Shown: in pieces, positions 34,113 through 41,611 of the stretch
Layout of the letters: each line of letters begins with the position of its first letter
Position numbering within the stretch: the first letter of the stretch is position 1
DNA from: Chitinophaga sp. YR627
Lineage (GTDB): Bacteria; Bacteroidota; Bacteroidia; Chitinophagales; Chitinophagaceae
Direction of reading: 5' to 3'
Length of the DNA: 64,000 bases
Assembly (NCBI RefSeq): GCF_900114995.1
Contig: NZ_FOUX01000006.1
Coordinates: 310,001-374,000 of the forward strand
Made by a program: the position numbers and the translations under genes
Notes under the pieces: model-generated
Told to the model about the DNA's origin: nothing
Seen by the model: only the letters and a program-made list of their open reading frames with translations
Database searches by the model: none

Positions 34113-34264
34113 CCGGGCATGCAATATTCATTTTGTTCATTCGTCATTCTCCTTGTGGCAAGTTTGCCATTACCTTATACCTGCACCTTACACCGTTTTT
34201 TTTACAGTAAATTTGGCCTCCCGCAGCCTACAGGTCTGCCGCCTGTTATATATTTGCTATTGAT

Positions 34265-36022
34265 ATGAAGAAGACCAACAAGCCCGTAACGAAGACGGGC
34301 AAAGGAAACTCCGGATTAATGTCTCTACTGCGCCCTTACAGAGGCCAGTTATTCCTACTGATCCTCATGGCCCTGTGCAGTAACCTGTTGAACCTGGTGC
34401 TGCCCTACCTGACGTCCAAAGGAATTGACGCATACACCGCAGGTACGCTCGATCTGAACCACCTGGTGGTGGAATTCATCGGCGCTGCGATCGCTATTTT
34501 CATCTTTACGTATGTGCAGAGTATCATTCAGACCTATATGTCTGAAAGGGTAGGCCGCCAGTTACGTACGGACCTTGCCGCACGTATTTCCCGTCAGGAC
34601 TACGCTTACATACAACAGGTCAATCCCTCCAAACTACTGACCAACCTTACCGGTGACGTCGATAGTATCAAACTGTTCGTATCACAGGCAATCATCTCCA
34701 TCGCTTCTTCCGTATTCATGATCATCGGCTGTTGCGTATTGCTGATCAGCATCGACTGGAAACTGGGTCTGACCGTTATTTCCGTAGTGCCTTTCATCGC
34801 TGTTGCATTCGGTACAGTGTTAAGGAAGGTAAGAACGACCTTCAAGAAGAGCAGGGAGGTGGTTGATAAGTTGAATAAGACGATTAACGAGAGTATTACC
34901 GGTGCTGCCCTGGTCCGCGTGATCAATGCACAGCAGCAGGAATATGACCGCTTTATAGCGCCTAACGGCGAATCCATGTCCCTGGGTATTGCGGTAGTCC
35001 GCCTCTTTGCCGGACTCGTACCTGTGATCAGTTTCCTGGGTGGTATGGCTACCCTGGCCACCCTGCTCCTGGGCGGCCACTTCGTGATCAACGGGGAAAT
35101 GACCCTGGGTAATATCGCCGCCTTCAACAGCTATATCGCCATGCTGATCTTCCCGATCATCGTGATCGGTTTTATGAGTAACCTGATCGCACAGGCCACC
35201 GCTTCCTATCAGCGTATCGCAGAAGTGCTCCACGCACCCGAATCCGAAGAAAAAGGCACCGTGACAGCCACCCTGAAGGGTGACCTTCACGTGGATCATA
35301 TCGAGCTTTCCCTGGATGGTAAACCCATCCTGAAAGAGGTATCCTTCTCCGTAAAAGCAGGTACGCGCACAGCGATTATCGGTCCTACTGCCGCCGGTAA
35401 AACACAGTTGCTCAATATTATTGTCGGCCTGCTGAAACCAAACGGAGGTCATATCAGTTATGATAACACGGATCTGACCGACTATGATAAAACAGCCCTG
35501 TTGCAACAGGTCGGACTGGTATTCCAGGATAGTATCGTGTTTAATATGAGTCTGCGGGAAAACATCGCCTTCAATGAGAACGTAAGCGAAGACCTGATGA
35601 AACAGGCGATTGCTACCGCAGAACTGAAAGAGTTTGTTGCCAGTCTCCCGAACGGATTGGATACCGTGGTGTCAGAAAGAGGGAACAGCCTTTCAGGCGG
35701 ACAAAAACAACGTATCATGCTGGCCAGGGCATTGGCGATCAATCCGCAGATCCTGCTGCTGGACGACTTTACCGCCAGGGTAGACGCCAATACAGAACAG
35801 CGTATCCTGGAAAATGTGCAGGAGAACTATCCGCATTTGACGCTCATCTCCGTGACACAAAAAATAGCAGCTGTTGCGCATTTCGATCAGATCATCCTGC
35901 TGATGGATGGTGAAGTGGTGGCCTCAGGCACACACAATGAACTGATGCAGACATGTCCCGAATACGTACAGATCTTTAATTCCCAACGTAGTACCAGCAA
36001 TTATGAATTACAACCTGAATAG
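34265..36022 (+). CDS. ABC exporter half-transporter, degenerate-site subunit
   Basis: A 585-aa fusion of a six-helix membrane domain (about 1-320) and an ATPase domain. Walker A is GPTAAGKT and the signature is LSGGQKQR, but the residue after the Walker B Asp is Asp instead of Glu (LLLDDFTA), and the switch His is Gln (SVTQK). These changes mark the non-hydrolysing site of heterodimeric exporters such as BmrC/LmrC. The gene overlaps the next by 20 bp, giving translational coupling and a 1:1 dimer. Likely cargo is a drug or lipid-like compound. Confidence 0.9.
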   Translation: MKKTNKPVTKTGKGNSGLMSLLRPYRGQLFLLILMALCSNLLNLVLPYLTSKGIDAYTAGTLDLNHLVVEFIGAAIAIFIFTYVQSIIQTYMSERVGRQLRTDLAARISRQDYAYIQQVNPSKLLTNLTGDVDSIKLFVSQAIISIASSVFMIIGCCVLLISIDWKLGLTVISVVPFIAVAFGTVLRKVRTTFKKSREVVDKLNKTINESITGAALVRVINAQQQEYDRFIAPNGESMSLGIAVVRLFAGLVPVISFLGGMATLATLLLGGHFVINGEMTLGNIAAFNSYIAMLIFPIIVIGFMSNLIAQATASYQRIAEVLHAPESEEKGTVTATLKGDLHVDHIELSLDGKPILKEVSFSVKAGTRTAIIGPTAAGKTQLLNIIVGLLKPNGGHISYDNTDLTDYDKTALLQQVGLVFQDSIVFNMSLRENIAFNENVSEDLMKQAIATAELKEFVASLPNGLDTVVSERGNSLSGGQKQRIMLARALAINPQILLLDDFTARVDANTEQRILENVQENYPHLTLISVTQKIAAVAHFDQIILLMDGEVVASGTHNELMQTCPEYVQIFNSQRSTSNYELQPE

Positions 36023-37763
36023 TACAGATACAAACGAACAGCAGAGTACTTCCGGGAAACGCCTCCTGAAATTACTGGCTTATATAAAAACAGAACACCG
36101 TGCGTTGCTGGGCGTATTCGGTATCATGGTGATCAGCCAGACATTGACCATCACAGTACCCTATGTGGTAGGTTATACGATTGATCATTATGTAGCGCAT
36201 AAGGACTTCTCCGGCATCCTCCGGTGTGCAGGACTCCTGCTGGGTATATTCCTGGTGAACCTGGTCTTTGCCTACTCCCAGACCCTGATGATGGGAAAGG
36301 TAGGTCAGCGGATGCTGTATATGCTGAGAAGCGCCCTTTTTGTGAAATTGCAGGAGCTGCCGATCGCCTTTTTTAATCAGAATAAAACCGGTGATCTGAT
36401 CTCCCGTATCAACAATGATACGGATAAGATGAACCAGTTCTTTTCACAGTCCCTCGTCCAGTTTGCAAGTGGTATCATGTCTATGATCGGCGCGGGTATT
36501 TTTCTGCTGTCCATTAATATCAAACTAGGGATCGCCACATTGACCCCGGCCATATTGCTGCTGCTTTTCACCCGTATCCTTTCTCCGCTGGTGAAAAAGA
36601 GAAATGCGGCCAATATGAAAAGCACCGGTGGCATGAGTGCAGAAATACAGGAAAGTCTCAGCAACTTTAAAGTGATCATCGCATTCAACCGCCGTGATTA
36701 TTTCCGCAAGCGCTTTGACCAGGTCAATCAGCAGAACTATAAAACTGCCACCGCTGCTGGTGTGCTGAACAATATCTTTAACCCGGTATTTTCTTTCTGC
36801 TCCCAGATAGCCATGCTGGCCGTACTGGCCTATGGTATCTATCTGATATCAGCAGGTCAGTTCACCGTTGGATTGCTGATCAGTTACCTGTCTTTCTCCA
36901 CTTATTTCTACAACCCGATCCGTCAGCTGGCTATTCTATGGACCAACTTCCAGATGGCGATGGCAGGTTGGGACAGGATTTCACAGATCCTCGAACTGGA
37001 AACAGATCTGAAAGTGATCCCATCCGGACCAGCTAAGGAAAATGCGCCGCTGATCAGTTTTCAGCATGTGCAGTTCCGTTATGCTGACAGTAAGGAAATC
37101 CTGAAGAATGTCAGCTTCAACATGGAGCGGGGTAAGACATATGCCCTGGTAGGGCCTACCGGTGGTGGTAAAACAACCACAGCATCACTGATCGCGCGTT
37201 TGTATGATCCAACTGAGGGACAGGTATTGCTGAATGGCCGTGATATCCGTTCTTATACGCCGGAAGAGCGTACCCGAAAGATCGGGTTCATTTTACAGGA
37301 ACCATTCCTTTTTTCCGGTACGATCCAGGAAAACATCGTCTATGGTAATCCGAAATACGCTGATTACAGTGCAGAACAGTTACAGGAGGTAATGGAAAAA
37401 GTCGGACTGGATGCATTGCTGGAGCGTTTTGAAGATGGTCTGGCTACCAACATCATTTCCGGTAATGATGGCATCAGCCTTGGTCAGAAACAGCTTATTG
37501 CCTTTATGCGTGCCGTGTTACGCGATCCGGAACTGCTGGTGCTGGATGAGGCAACTGCGAATATCGACACCGTGACAGAACAGCAACTGGAAGCCGTATT
37601 GAAAAAGCTGCCGGCGAATACCACCCGTGTGATCATTGCCCATAGGTTGAATACGATTGAAAATGCAGATGAGATCTTCTTCGTGAATAATGGAGAGATC
37701 ACGAGGGCGGGTTCGTTTGATCATGCGATGAATATGCTGTTGCAGCATGAGCGAAACACGTAG
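36003..37763 (+). CDS. ABC exporter half-transporter, catalytic subunit
   Basis: A 586-aa partner of the gene before it. Walker A (GPTGGGKTT), Walker B with catalytic Glu (LLVLDEATAN) and the switch His (IIAHRL) are intact, but the signature is ISLGQKQ instead of LSGGQ. In the dimer this weak signature faces the degenerate Walker site of the partner, so all changes fall on one of the two ATP sites, as expected for a heterodimeric type IV exporter. It follows the BmrD/LmrD pattern. Confidence 0.9.
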   Translation: MNYNLNSTDTNEQQSTSGKRLLKLLAYIKTEHRALLGVFGIMVISQTLTITVPYVVGYTIDHYVAHKDFSGILRCAGLLLGIFLVNLVFAYSQTLMMGKVGQRMLYMLRSALFVKLQELPIAFFNQNKTGDLISRINNDTDKMNQFFSQSLVQFASGIMSMIGAGIFLLSINIKLGIATLTPAILLLLFTRILSPLVKKRNAANMKSTGGMSAEIQESLSNFKVIIAFNRRDYFRKRFDQVNQQNYKTATAAGVLNNIFNPVFSFCSQIAMLAVLAYGIYLISAGQFTVGLLISYLSFSTYFYNPIRQLAILWTNFQMAMAGWDRISQILELETDLKVIPSGPAKENAPLISFQHVQFRYADSKEILKNVSFNMERGKTYALVGPTGGGKTTTASLIARLYDPTEGQVLLNGRDIRSYTPEERTRKIGFILQEPFLFSGTIQENIVYGNPKYADYSAEQLQEVMEKVGLDALLERFEDGLATNIISGNDGISLGQKQLIAFMRAVLRDPELLVLDEATANIDTVTEQQLEAVLKKLPANTTRVIIAHRLNTIENADEIFFVNNGEITRAGSFDHAMNMLLQHERNT

Positions 37764-37765
37764 TC

Positions 37766-37795
37766 AATTAGGAATTAAGAATTAGGAATTACGGA
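37766..37795. repeat. AT-rich interspersed repeat copy
   Basis: CAATTAGGAATTAAGAATTA followed by GGAATTACGG begins two bases after the stop of the ABC exporter gene. It is an almost canonical copy of the family. Confidence 0.85.
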
Positions 37796-37850
37796 ACCAA
37801 TAGTCTGATTATGGAGTAATTATCCATCGCTACATGCAGGCTCAATAAAT

Positions 37851-37887
37851 AGAAAAAGCGTCTTGCCAGGGGTAAGACGCTTTTTCT
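37851..37887. terminator. Bidirectional terminator between ABC exporter and DUF1634 gene
   Basis: A perfect 14-bp inverted repeat (AGAAAAAGCGTCTT at 37851-37864, AAGACGCTTTTTCT at 37874-37887) serves the rightward exporter and leftward DUF1634 genes. Confidence 0.88.
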
Positions 37888-37949
37888 GTTTACTGAGTTG
37901 CTATCTGGTAGTGGAAGATTGTTTCACAGCGAAGCTATGAATACCTCAA

Positions 37950-37984
37950 TGCCTAATTCCTAATTCCTGATTCCTCATTGAAAT
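37950..37984. repeat. AT-rich interspersed repeat copy
   Basis: GCCTAATTCCTAATTCCTGA followed by TTCCTCATTGAAATT abuts the stop codon of the leftward DUF1634 gene. With the copy at 37766 in opposite orientation it flanks the terminator between the two genes. Confidence 0.75.
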
Positions 37985-38382
37985 TAGCCGCCAAAGCCGC
38001 TGAAGATACTAAACGTAATCACCCCTAATACAATCAGTGTAATAATCACATATAGGGTATCTTTCTCCATTGCAAAAGCTAACACAGAAAACGCGATCCG
38101 GGTAATCGGGGTAGCCAGCAATACCACCACACCTAACTGTATGATCGCCATACCATCGAATTGTCTCACACCCTGCCATATACCCGGCATGTGTCTCACG
38201 TATTCCGGTGCACCTATGAATTCAGTATAGGAAGGCGTATTACCGCCGTTTTTGATCAGGTAAATAACACCACCGATGAAAGCGATAATGCTGGAGGTAA
38301 TTACACCCCACCTGAGTTGCTGTCCGATGAACAGTTCTACGTCTCTTTCCTGCCAGAATTCTTTTGAGAATATCTTTTTCAT
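37984..38382 (-). CDS. DUF1634 family membrane protein
   Basis: A 132-aa protein with three membrane helices (from about residues 24, 72 and 104). It matches the DUF1634 proteins usually encoded next to TSUP/TauE permeases. The ATG at 38382 lies 4 bp after the TSUP stop, so translation is likely coupled; an earlier start would overlap the permease gene. Its role is unknown, probably an accessory subunit or regulator of the permease. Confidence 0.85.
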   Translation of the reverse strand: MKKIFSKEFWQERDVELFIGQQLRWGVITSSIIAFIGGVIYLIKNGGNTPSYTEFIGAPEYVRHMPGIWQGVRQFDGMAIIQLGVVVLLATPITRIAFSVLAFAMEKDTLYVIITLIVLGVITFSIFSGFGG

Positions 38383-38386
38383 CTTA

Positions 38387-39223
38387 TTATAATTTCCCGG
38401 TGAAACCATTATAGATCATTTCCAGTGCCAGTGCGCTGATCACCACGCAGAACAGCAGGCGGAGTTTACGCGTGTTCATTTTCATGAGCAAACGCGATCC
38501 TCCGAAGGCGCCTGCAAGTACCCCTAATACAACAGGTAAGGCAATACCCGGATCGATATAACCACGTTGCAGATAGATCACTGCGCTGGCTGCTGCCGTT
38601 ACACCGATCATGAAGTTGCTGGTTGTGGTGGATACTTTGAATGGGATACGCATCACGCCATCCATTGCCAGTACTTTTAACGCGCCGGAACCGATACCCA
38701 GTAAACCGGATACGACACCTGCTACGGTCATCAGCGCATAACCACCTGCTACACCCCTTACTTTATAAGGTACTTCTACACCATTGACAGGGTAGGAGTT
38801 ATTGAGACGCATGATACGGGCGAGTTTACTGTTGCTTTCATTGTCGCCGTGTTCGTTCTTTTTTCTGAGCGTCATTGCGGCAGAGAAAAGCAGGACAAAC
38901 CCAAAGAGGATGGCTACCAGGTGCGTCGGTGTATATACTGCCAGTACAGCACCGATAATGGCGCCTGTCGTAGTGGCTATTTCGAGGAACATACCGATGC
39001 GCACGTTCGTGATCCCTTCCTTGATATACGCAGCAGCTGCACCGGAAGAGTTAGCGATGGAGGCGACAAGAGAAGCGCCCACCGCATAACGGATATCTAC
39101 GTGAAATACGAGGGTAAGTAAAGGGATTAATACGACCCCTCCACCGAGACCGGTGAGAGATCCCAGCATGCCCGCCGTGAACGCGCCTACCAGGAGAATG
39201 AGTGTGAATACCAGAATCGACAT
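38387..39223 (-). CDS. TSUP family permease (TauE/SafE-like)
   Basis: A 278-aa membrane protein with about eight helices and the two glycine-rich repeats of the TSUP family (GSLTGLGGGVVLIPLL near the N-terminus and GLLGIGSGALKVL in the second half). The family exports or imports sulfur-containing anions such as sulfite, sulfoacetate or organosulfonates; some act on other small acids. It is the middle gene of a GntR-TSUP-DUF1634 operon with 15 and 4 bp gaps. Confidence 0.9.
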   Translation of the reverse strand: MSILVFTLILLVGAFTAGMLGSLTGLGGGVVLIPLLTLVFHVDIRYAVGASLVASIANSSGAAAAYIKEGITNVRIGMFLEIATTTGAIIGAVLAVYTPTHLVAILFGFVLLFSAAMTLRKKNEHGDNESNSKLARIMRLNNSYPVNGVEVPYKVRGVAGGYALMTVAGVVSGLLGIGSGALKVLAMDGVMRIPFKVSTTTSNFMIGVTAAASAVIYLQRGYIDPGIALPVVLGVLAGAFGGSRLLMKMNTRKLRLLFCVVISALALEMIYNGFTGKL

Positions 39224-39238
39224 GACAATAGTTATTGA

Positions 39239-39895
39239 TTAAAAATTATTTTCAAGAATAGCCCTGACGGTTTTGATGGCGGGTGCTGCTTCCTGTTGAC
39301 GGATGGCCTCTGCCAGTTGTACGTGCAGCTCATGCGTGCGCTGGAACTGCGATACATGTGGCTTTTCCCTTTGCTGGAAGGTGCGCATGATCGCGTTGGA
39401 GAAAGTCTGATACAGATCCGCCAGCACACTGTTATGTGAAGCGCCTGCTACCGCTTTATGGAAACGGATATCTGCATCTGCACAGGCCTCGTAATTATCC
39501 GTGATAATCGCTTCCCATCTTTCCTTCAAAAGGCTGTCCATTATTTCCAGGTCATCCGCTGTACGGTGAGTGACGGCCAGTTGTACGATCTCTACCTCCA
39601 GTAACTGTCTCACATGATTCACTTCCTGCAATGCTGCTCTCCTGAGGCGTTGATCCAGAGGCTCTGTCGTCTCGGCAGGGGCGCATACGAAGGTGCCGGC
39701 ACCCTGCTGTACTTTGAGTACGCCTGCATTGGAGAGTGTTTTTATCGCTTCGCGGATAGTAGAGCGGCCTACGCCAAACTGTTCCATTAATACCGGCTCC
39801 GGTGGGATCAGCTCGCCCACTTTGTATTTCCCGAGGGAAATCTCCTTTTGCAGTTCAAAAATGACCTTGTCTGCAAGTTTTATTGGTTTAGTCAT
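39239..39895 (-). CDS. GntR/FadR family transcriptional regulator
   Basis: A 218-aa regulator: N-terminal winged helix (ISLGKYKVGELIPPEPVLME, GVGRSTIREAIKTLSNAGVL) and a C-terminal FCD domain whose metal-binding residues are visible in DADIRFHKAVAGASHN. The ATG at 39895 is preferred over one eight codons upstream. It is the first gene of the TSUP operon, and two palindromic sites lie just upstream, so it likely represses its own operon until a small acid binds. Confidence 0.9.
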   Translation of the reverse strand: MTKPIKLADKVIFELQKEISLGKYKVGELIPPEPVLMEQFGVGRSTIREAIKTLSNAGVLKVQQGAGTFVCAPAETTEPLDQRLRRAALQEVNHVRQLLEVEIVQLAVTHRTADDLEIMDSLLKERWEAIITDNYEACADADIRFHKAVAGASHNSVLADLYQTFSNAIMRTFQQREKPHVSQFQRTHELHVQLAEAIRQQEAAPAIKTVRAILENNF

Positions 39896-39901
39896 TGTTT
39901 T

Positions 39902-39953
39902 AAACGTCTGATGTTTCACAAAGGTATGATGTTTTTATAAACATCTGATGTTT
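39902..39953 (-). promoter_or_regulatory. Two palindromic operators for the GntR regulator
   Basis: AAACATCTGATGTTT (39939-39953) is a perfect 7-bp palindrome around a central T. AAACGTCTGATGTTT (39902-39916) is the same with one mismatch. They are 37 bp apart centre to centre and lie 7-58 bp upstream of the GntR start. The NTGNNNNNCAN-like layout of GntR sites is not exact, but position and repetition support autoregulation. Confidence 0.75.
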
Positions 39954-40061
39954 TAAATAGCGTTTTCGTTGGATTATTTAGGGATGGGGGATAGAAAGGG
40001 TGGAGATATTCTGTTATTATGTTGATAATCAGTTGGTTTTTGAAATTATGGCAGGATTAAT

Positions 40062-40095
40062 CAGGTATTTCGCCAGACTGCAGGCGAAATGCCTG
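40062..40095. repeat. Strong inverted repeat in the 39.95-40.57 kb intergenic region
   Basis: CAGGTATTTCGCC (40062-40074) and GGCGAAATGCCTG (40083-40095) pair over 13 bp with one G-T pair and an eight-base loop. An A-rich run follows at 40108-40118 rather than a T-run, so on the minus strand it could be a terminator for a leftward transcript only if one starts upstream. The stretch 40120-40260 holds near-repeats ACCTATATTAGGA and ACCTATATCAGGA. No gene is convincing between 39954 and 40624. Confidence 0.65.
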
Positions 40096-40274
40096 TTAGA
40101 TAGAAGTAAAAAAAAAGAGAGCCCTATACCAGGCACAGGATTAAAAGACGCCTGTAAATCTCTACCAGGATTAAGAGCAGTGTAAACCTATATTAGGAAG
40201 ACCTAAACCTATATCAGGACTATATCAGATTTTGCTTAAACTCGTTTCAATCAGTAACATGTTTCATAGTTAAT

Positions 40275-40370
40275 CCGTAGATATCCCGTAGATAACCCAT
40301 AGATAACCCGTATCTATAAGAATGGCTTGTATACGGGTTATCTACGGATTATCTACGGGTTATCTACAGG
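40275..40370. repeat. Phased 11-bp repeats forming a 45-bp imperfect inverted repeat
   Basis: The left arm (40275-40320) is a row of 11-bp units: CCGTAGATATC, CCGTAGATAAC, CCATAGATAAC and a partial CCGTAT. The right arm (40326-40370) holds the complement: GGGTTATCTAC, GGATTATCTAC, GGGTTATCTAC. The arms pair over about 45 bp with few mismatches around a five-base loop. The 11-bp spacing puts every unit on the same face of the helix. TTATCTACA resembles a DnaA box (TTATCCACA) with one change. No function is assigned. Confidence 0.8.
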
Positions 40371-40569
40371 AAATCTCACTGATCCAGCCCTTATTTAAAC
40401 GGCTAAGACAGAAAAGACTTTACAGTTTCGTTATGAGATGAAGGATTCGCTTTACAGTTTGGCTCGTTTTTCAGTCGGGGCTTTACCGGGCTTAAGCGCG
40501 GGAAGTCATATAGCCGGGGGATAGTATCTCCAAAGGAAGGGAGGGACACAGCTGATCGGTAAAAAACAA

Positions 40570-40600
40570 AAAGGACGATCTGTTGCCAGACCGTCCTTTC
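40570..40600. terminator. Terminator of the desaturase gene
   Basis: AAAGGACG (40570-40577) pairs with CGTCCTTT (40592-40599), with an inner TCTG/CAGA stem. A-runs on the left give a T-run for the leftward desaturase transcript. Confidence 0.8.
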
Positions 40601-40624
40601 TATAAAAGAAATACTAAAGTTGCT

Positions 40625-41551
40625 TTATCTGTTTTCTTCTACCAATCTTCTGTTTGCTGCCTTTACCTCTTCTCTTGCTTCGTCAGTCAGCAGATTGCTT
40701 GATTTCACCTTATCAGGTACGCCTCTGATATCCCAAACGATACCGAACAGTCCCAGTGTACGGAGGATGTAGTAGGTGATATCAAATTCCCACCAGAAGA
40801 AGCCCTGACGGGTCGCACTCTGATAGTAGTGGTGGTTGTTATGCCAGCCTTCACCCAGTGTCACCAGTGCCAGAATAGCGCTGTTTTTGGAGAAGTCACC
40901 TGTTTTGTAACGAGGTCTGCCCCATTTGTGCATCAGGGAGTTGATGGTAAATGTACCGTGGTACAGGAAGATGGTGCTCAGTACGAAACCGATCAGCAGG
41001 GTAGAGAGACCTGCATGCCAGTCGAACCAGCCTTCACCGTTCACTTTATTACCAACGAAGTAGCAGGCGATTGCCAGTACAACACCTGGTACCCAATGAT
41101 ATTTATTCAGCCAGTAAAGTTCTGGTTGTTTAAAGTCTTTGATCAGTTCGTAACGGGTTGGTTTGAACTCAGGGCCCATGATCCAGCCCATGTGTGCATA
41201 CCAGAAACCGTAAATATTTGCAGAGTGCGGATCCTCAGGCGTATCACTGTGTTTGTGGTGAACACGGTGGTTAGCACCCCACCACAAAACACCTTTCTGT
41301 AAACTACTCTGTGCGCCACCTGCCAGAACGAACTGGAAGAAACGCGAGGTTTTATACGTTCGATGCGAGAAATATCGATGATAACCACCTGTTACAAAGA
41401 ACATGCGTACTACATACAAAGCCGCACATAAAATCCAGTCAAATGTTGTTACATGCGTCCAAAAAGCCAGTATCGGCACCAGGTGTAACCCCAGAAAATC
41501 GAATTGACGCAGCCAGTTAGGTCCTTCTCTCAGTTGTTTTTCAGAATTCAT
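40625..41551 (-). CDS. Acyl-CoA/fatty acid desaturase
   Basis: A 308-aa integral membrane desaturase with the three His boxes of the stearoyl-CoA desaturase type: HRYFSH (from His58), HRVHH (from His95) and HNNHH in the C-terminal part, separated by pairs of hydrophobic helices. The eight His ligands bind a di-iron centre that introduces a cis double bond, probably delta-9, into membrane fatty acyl chains. A cytoplasmic C-terminal tail ends in a charged helix. It is a single-gene unit with its own terminator and probably adjusts membrane fluidity. Confidence 0.92.
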   Translation of the reverse strand: MNSEKQLREGPNWLRQFDFLGLHLVPILAFWTHVTTFDWILCAALYVVRMFFVTGGYHRYFSHRTYKTSRFFQFVLAGGAQSSLQKGVLWWGANHRVHHKHSDTPEDPHSANIYGFWYAHMGWIMGPEFKPTRYELIKDFKQPELYWLNKYHWVPGVVLAIACYFVGNKVNGEGWFDWHAGLSTLLIGFVLSTIFLYHGTFTINSLMHKWGRPRYKTGDFSKNSAILALVTLGEGWHNNHHYYQSATRQGFFWWEFDITYYILRTLGLFGIVWDIRGVPDKVKSSNLLTDEAREEVKAANRRLVEENR

Positions 41552-41611
41552 AATGCAAAATTATCCCTATTCCGGACAAAAAACAATGATCATGATCAGT
41601 GAATCGTAATT

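Noticed and set aside
34008..34268. 86-residue rightward frame overlapping the ABC exporter start by ATGA
   Set aside because: It runs straight through the terminator hairpin and overlaps the leader peptide frame. The residues have no family resemblance. Overlap with the ABC start is probably chance, although a shorter version from 34118 cannot be fully excluded.
40000..40185. 61-residue rightward frame in the repeat-rich region
   Set aside because: The frame crosses the 13-bp stem and an A-run, has no recognisable features and no ribosome site.
40275..40370. CRISPR array
   Set aside because: Units are only 11 bp, directly abutting and arranged in two inverted arms, without spacers or cas genes.
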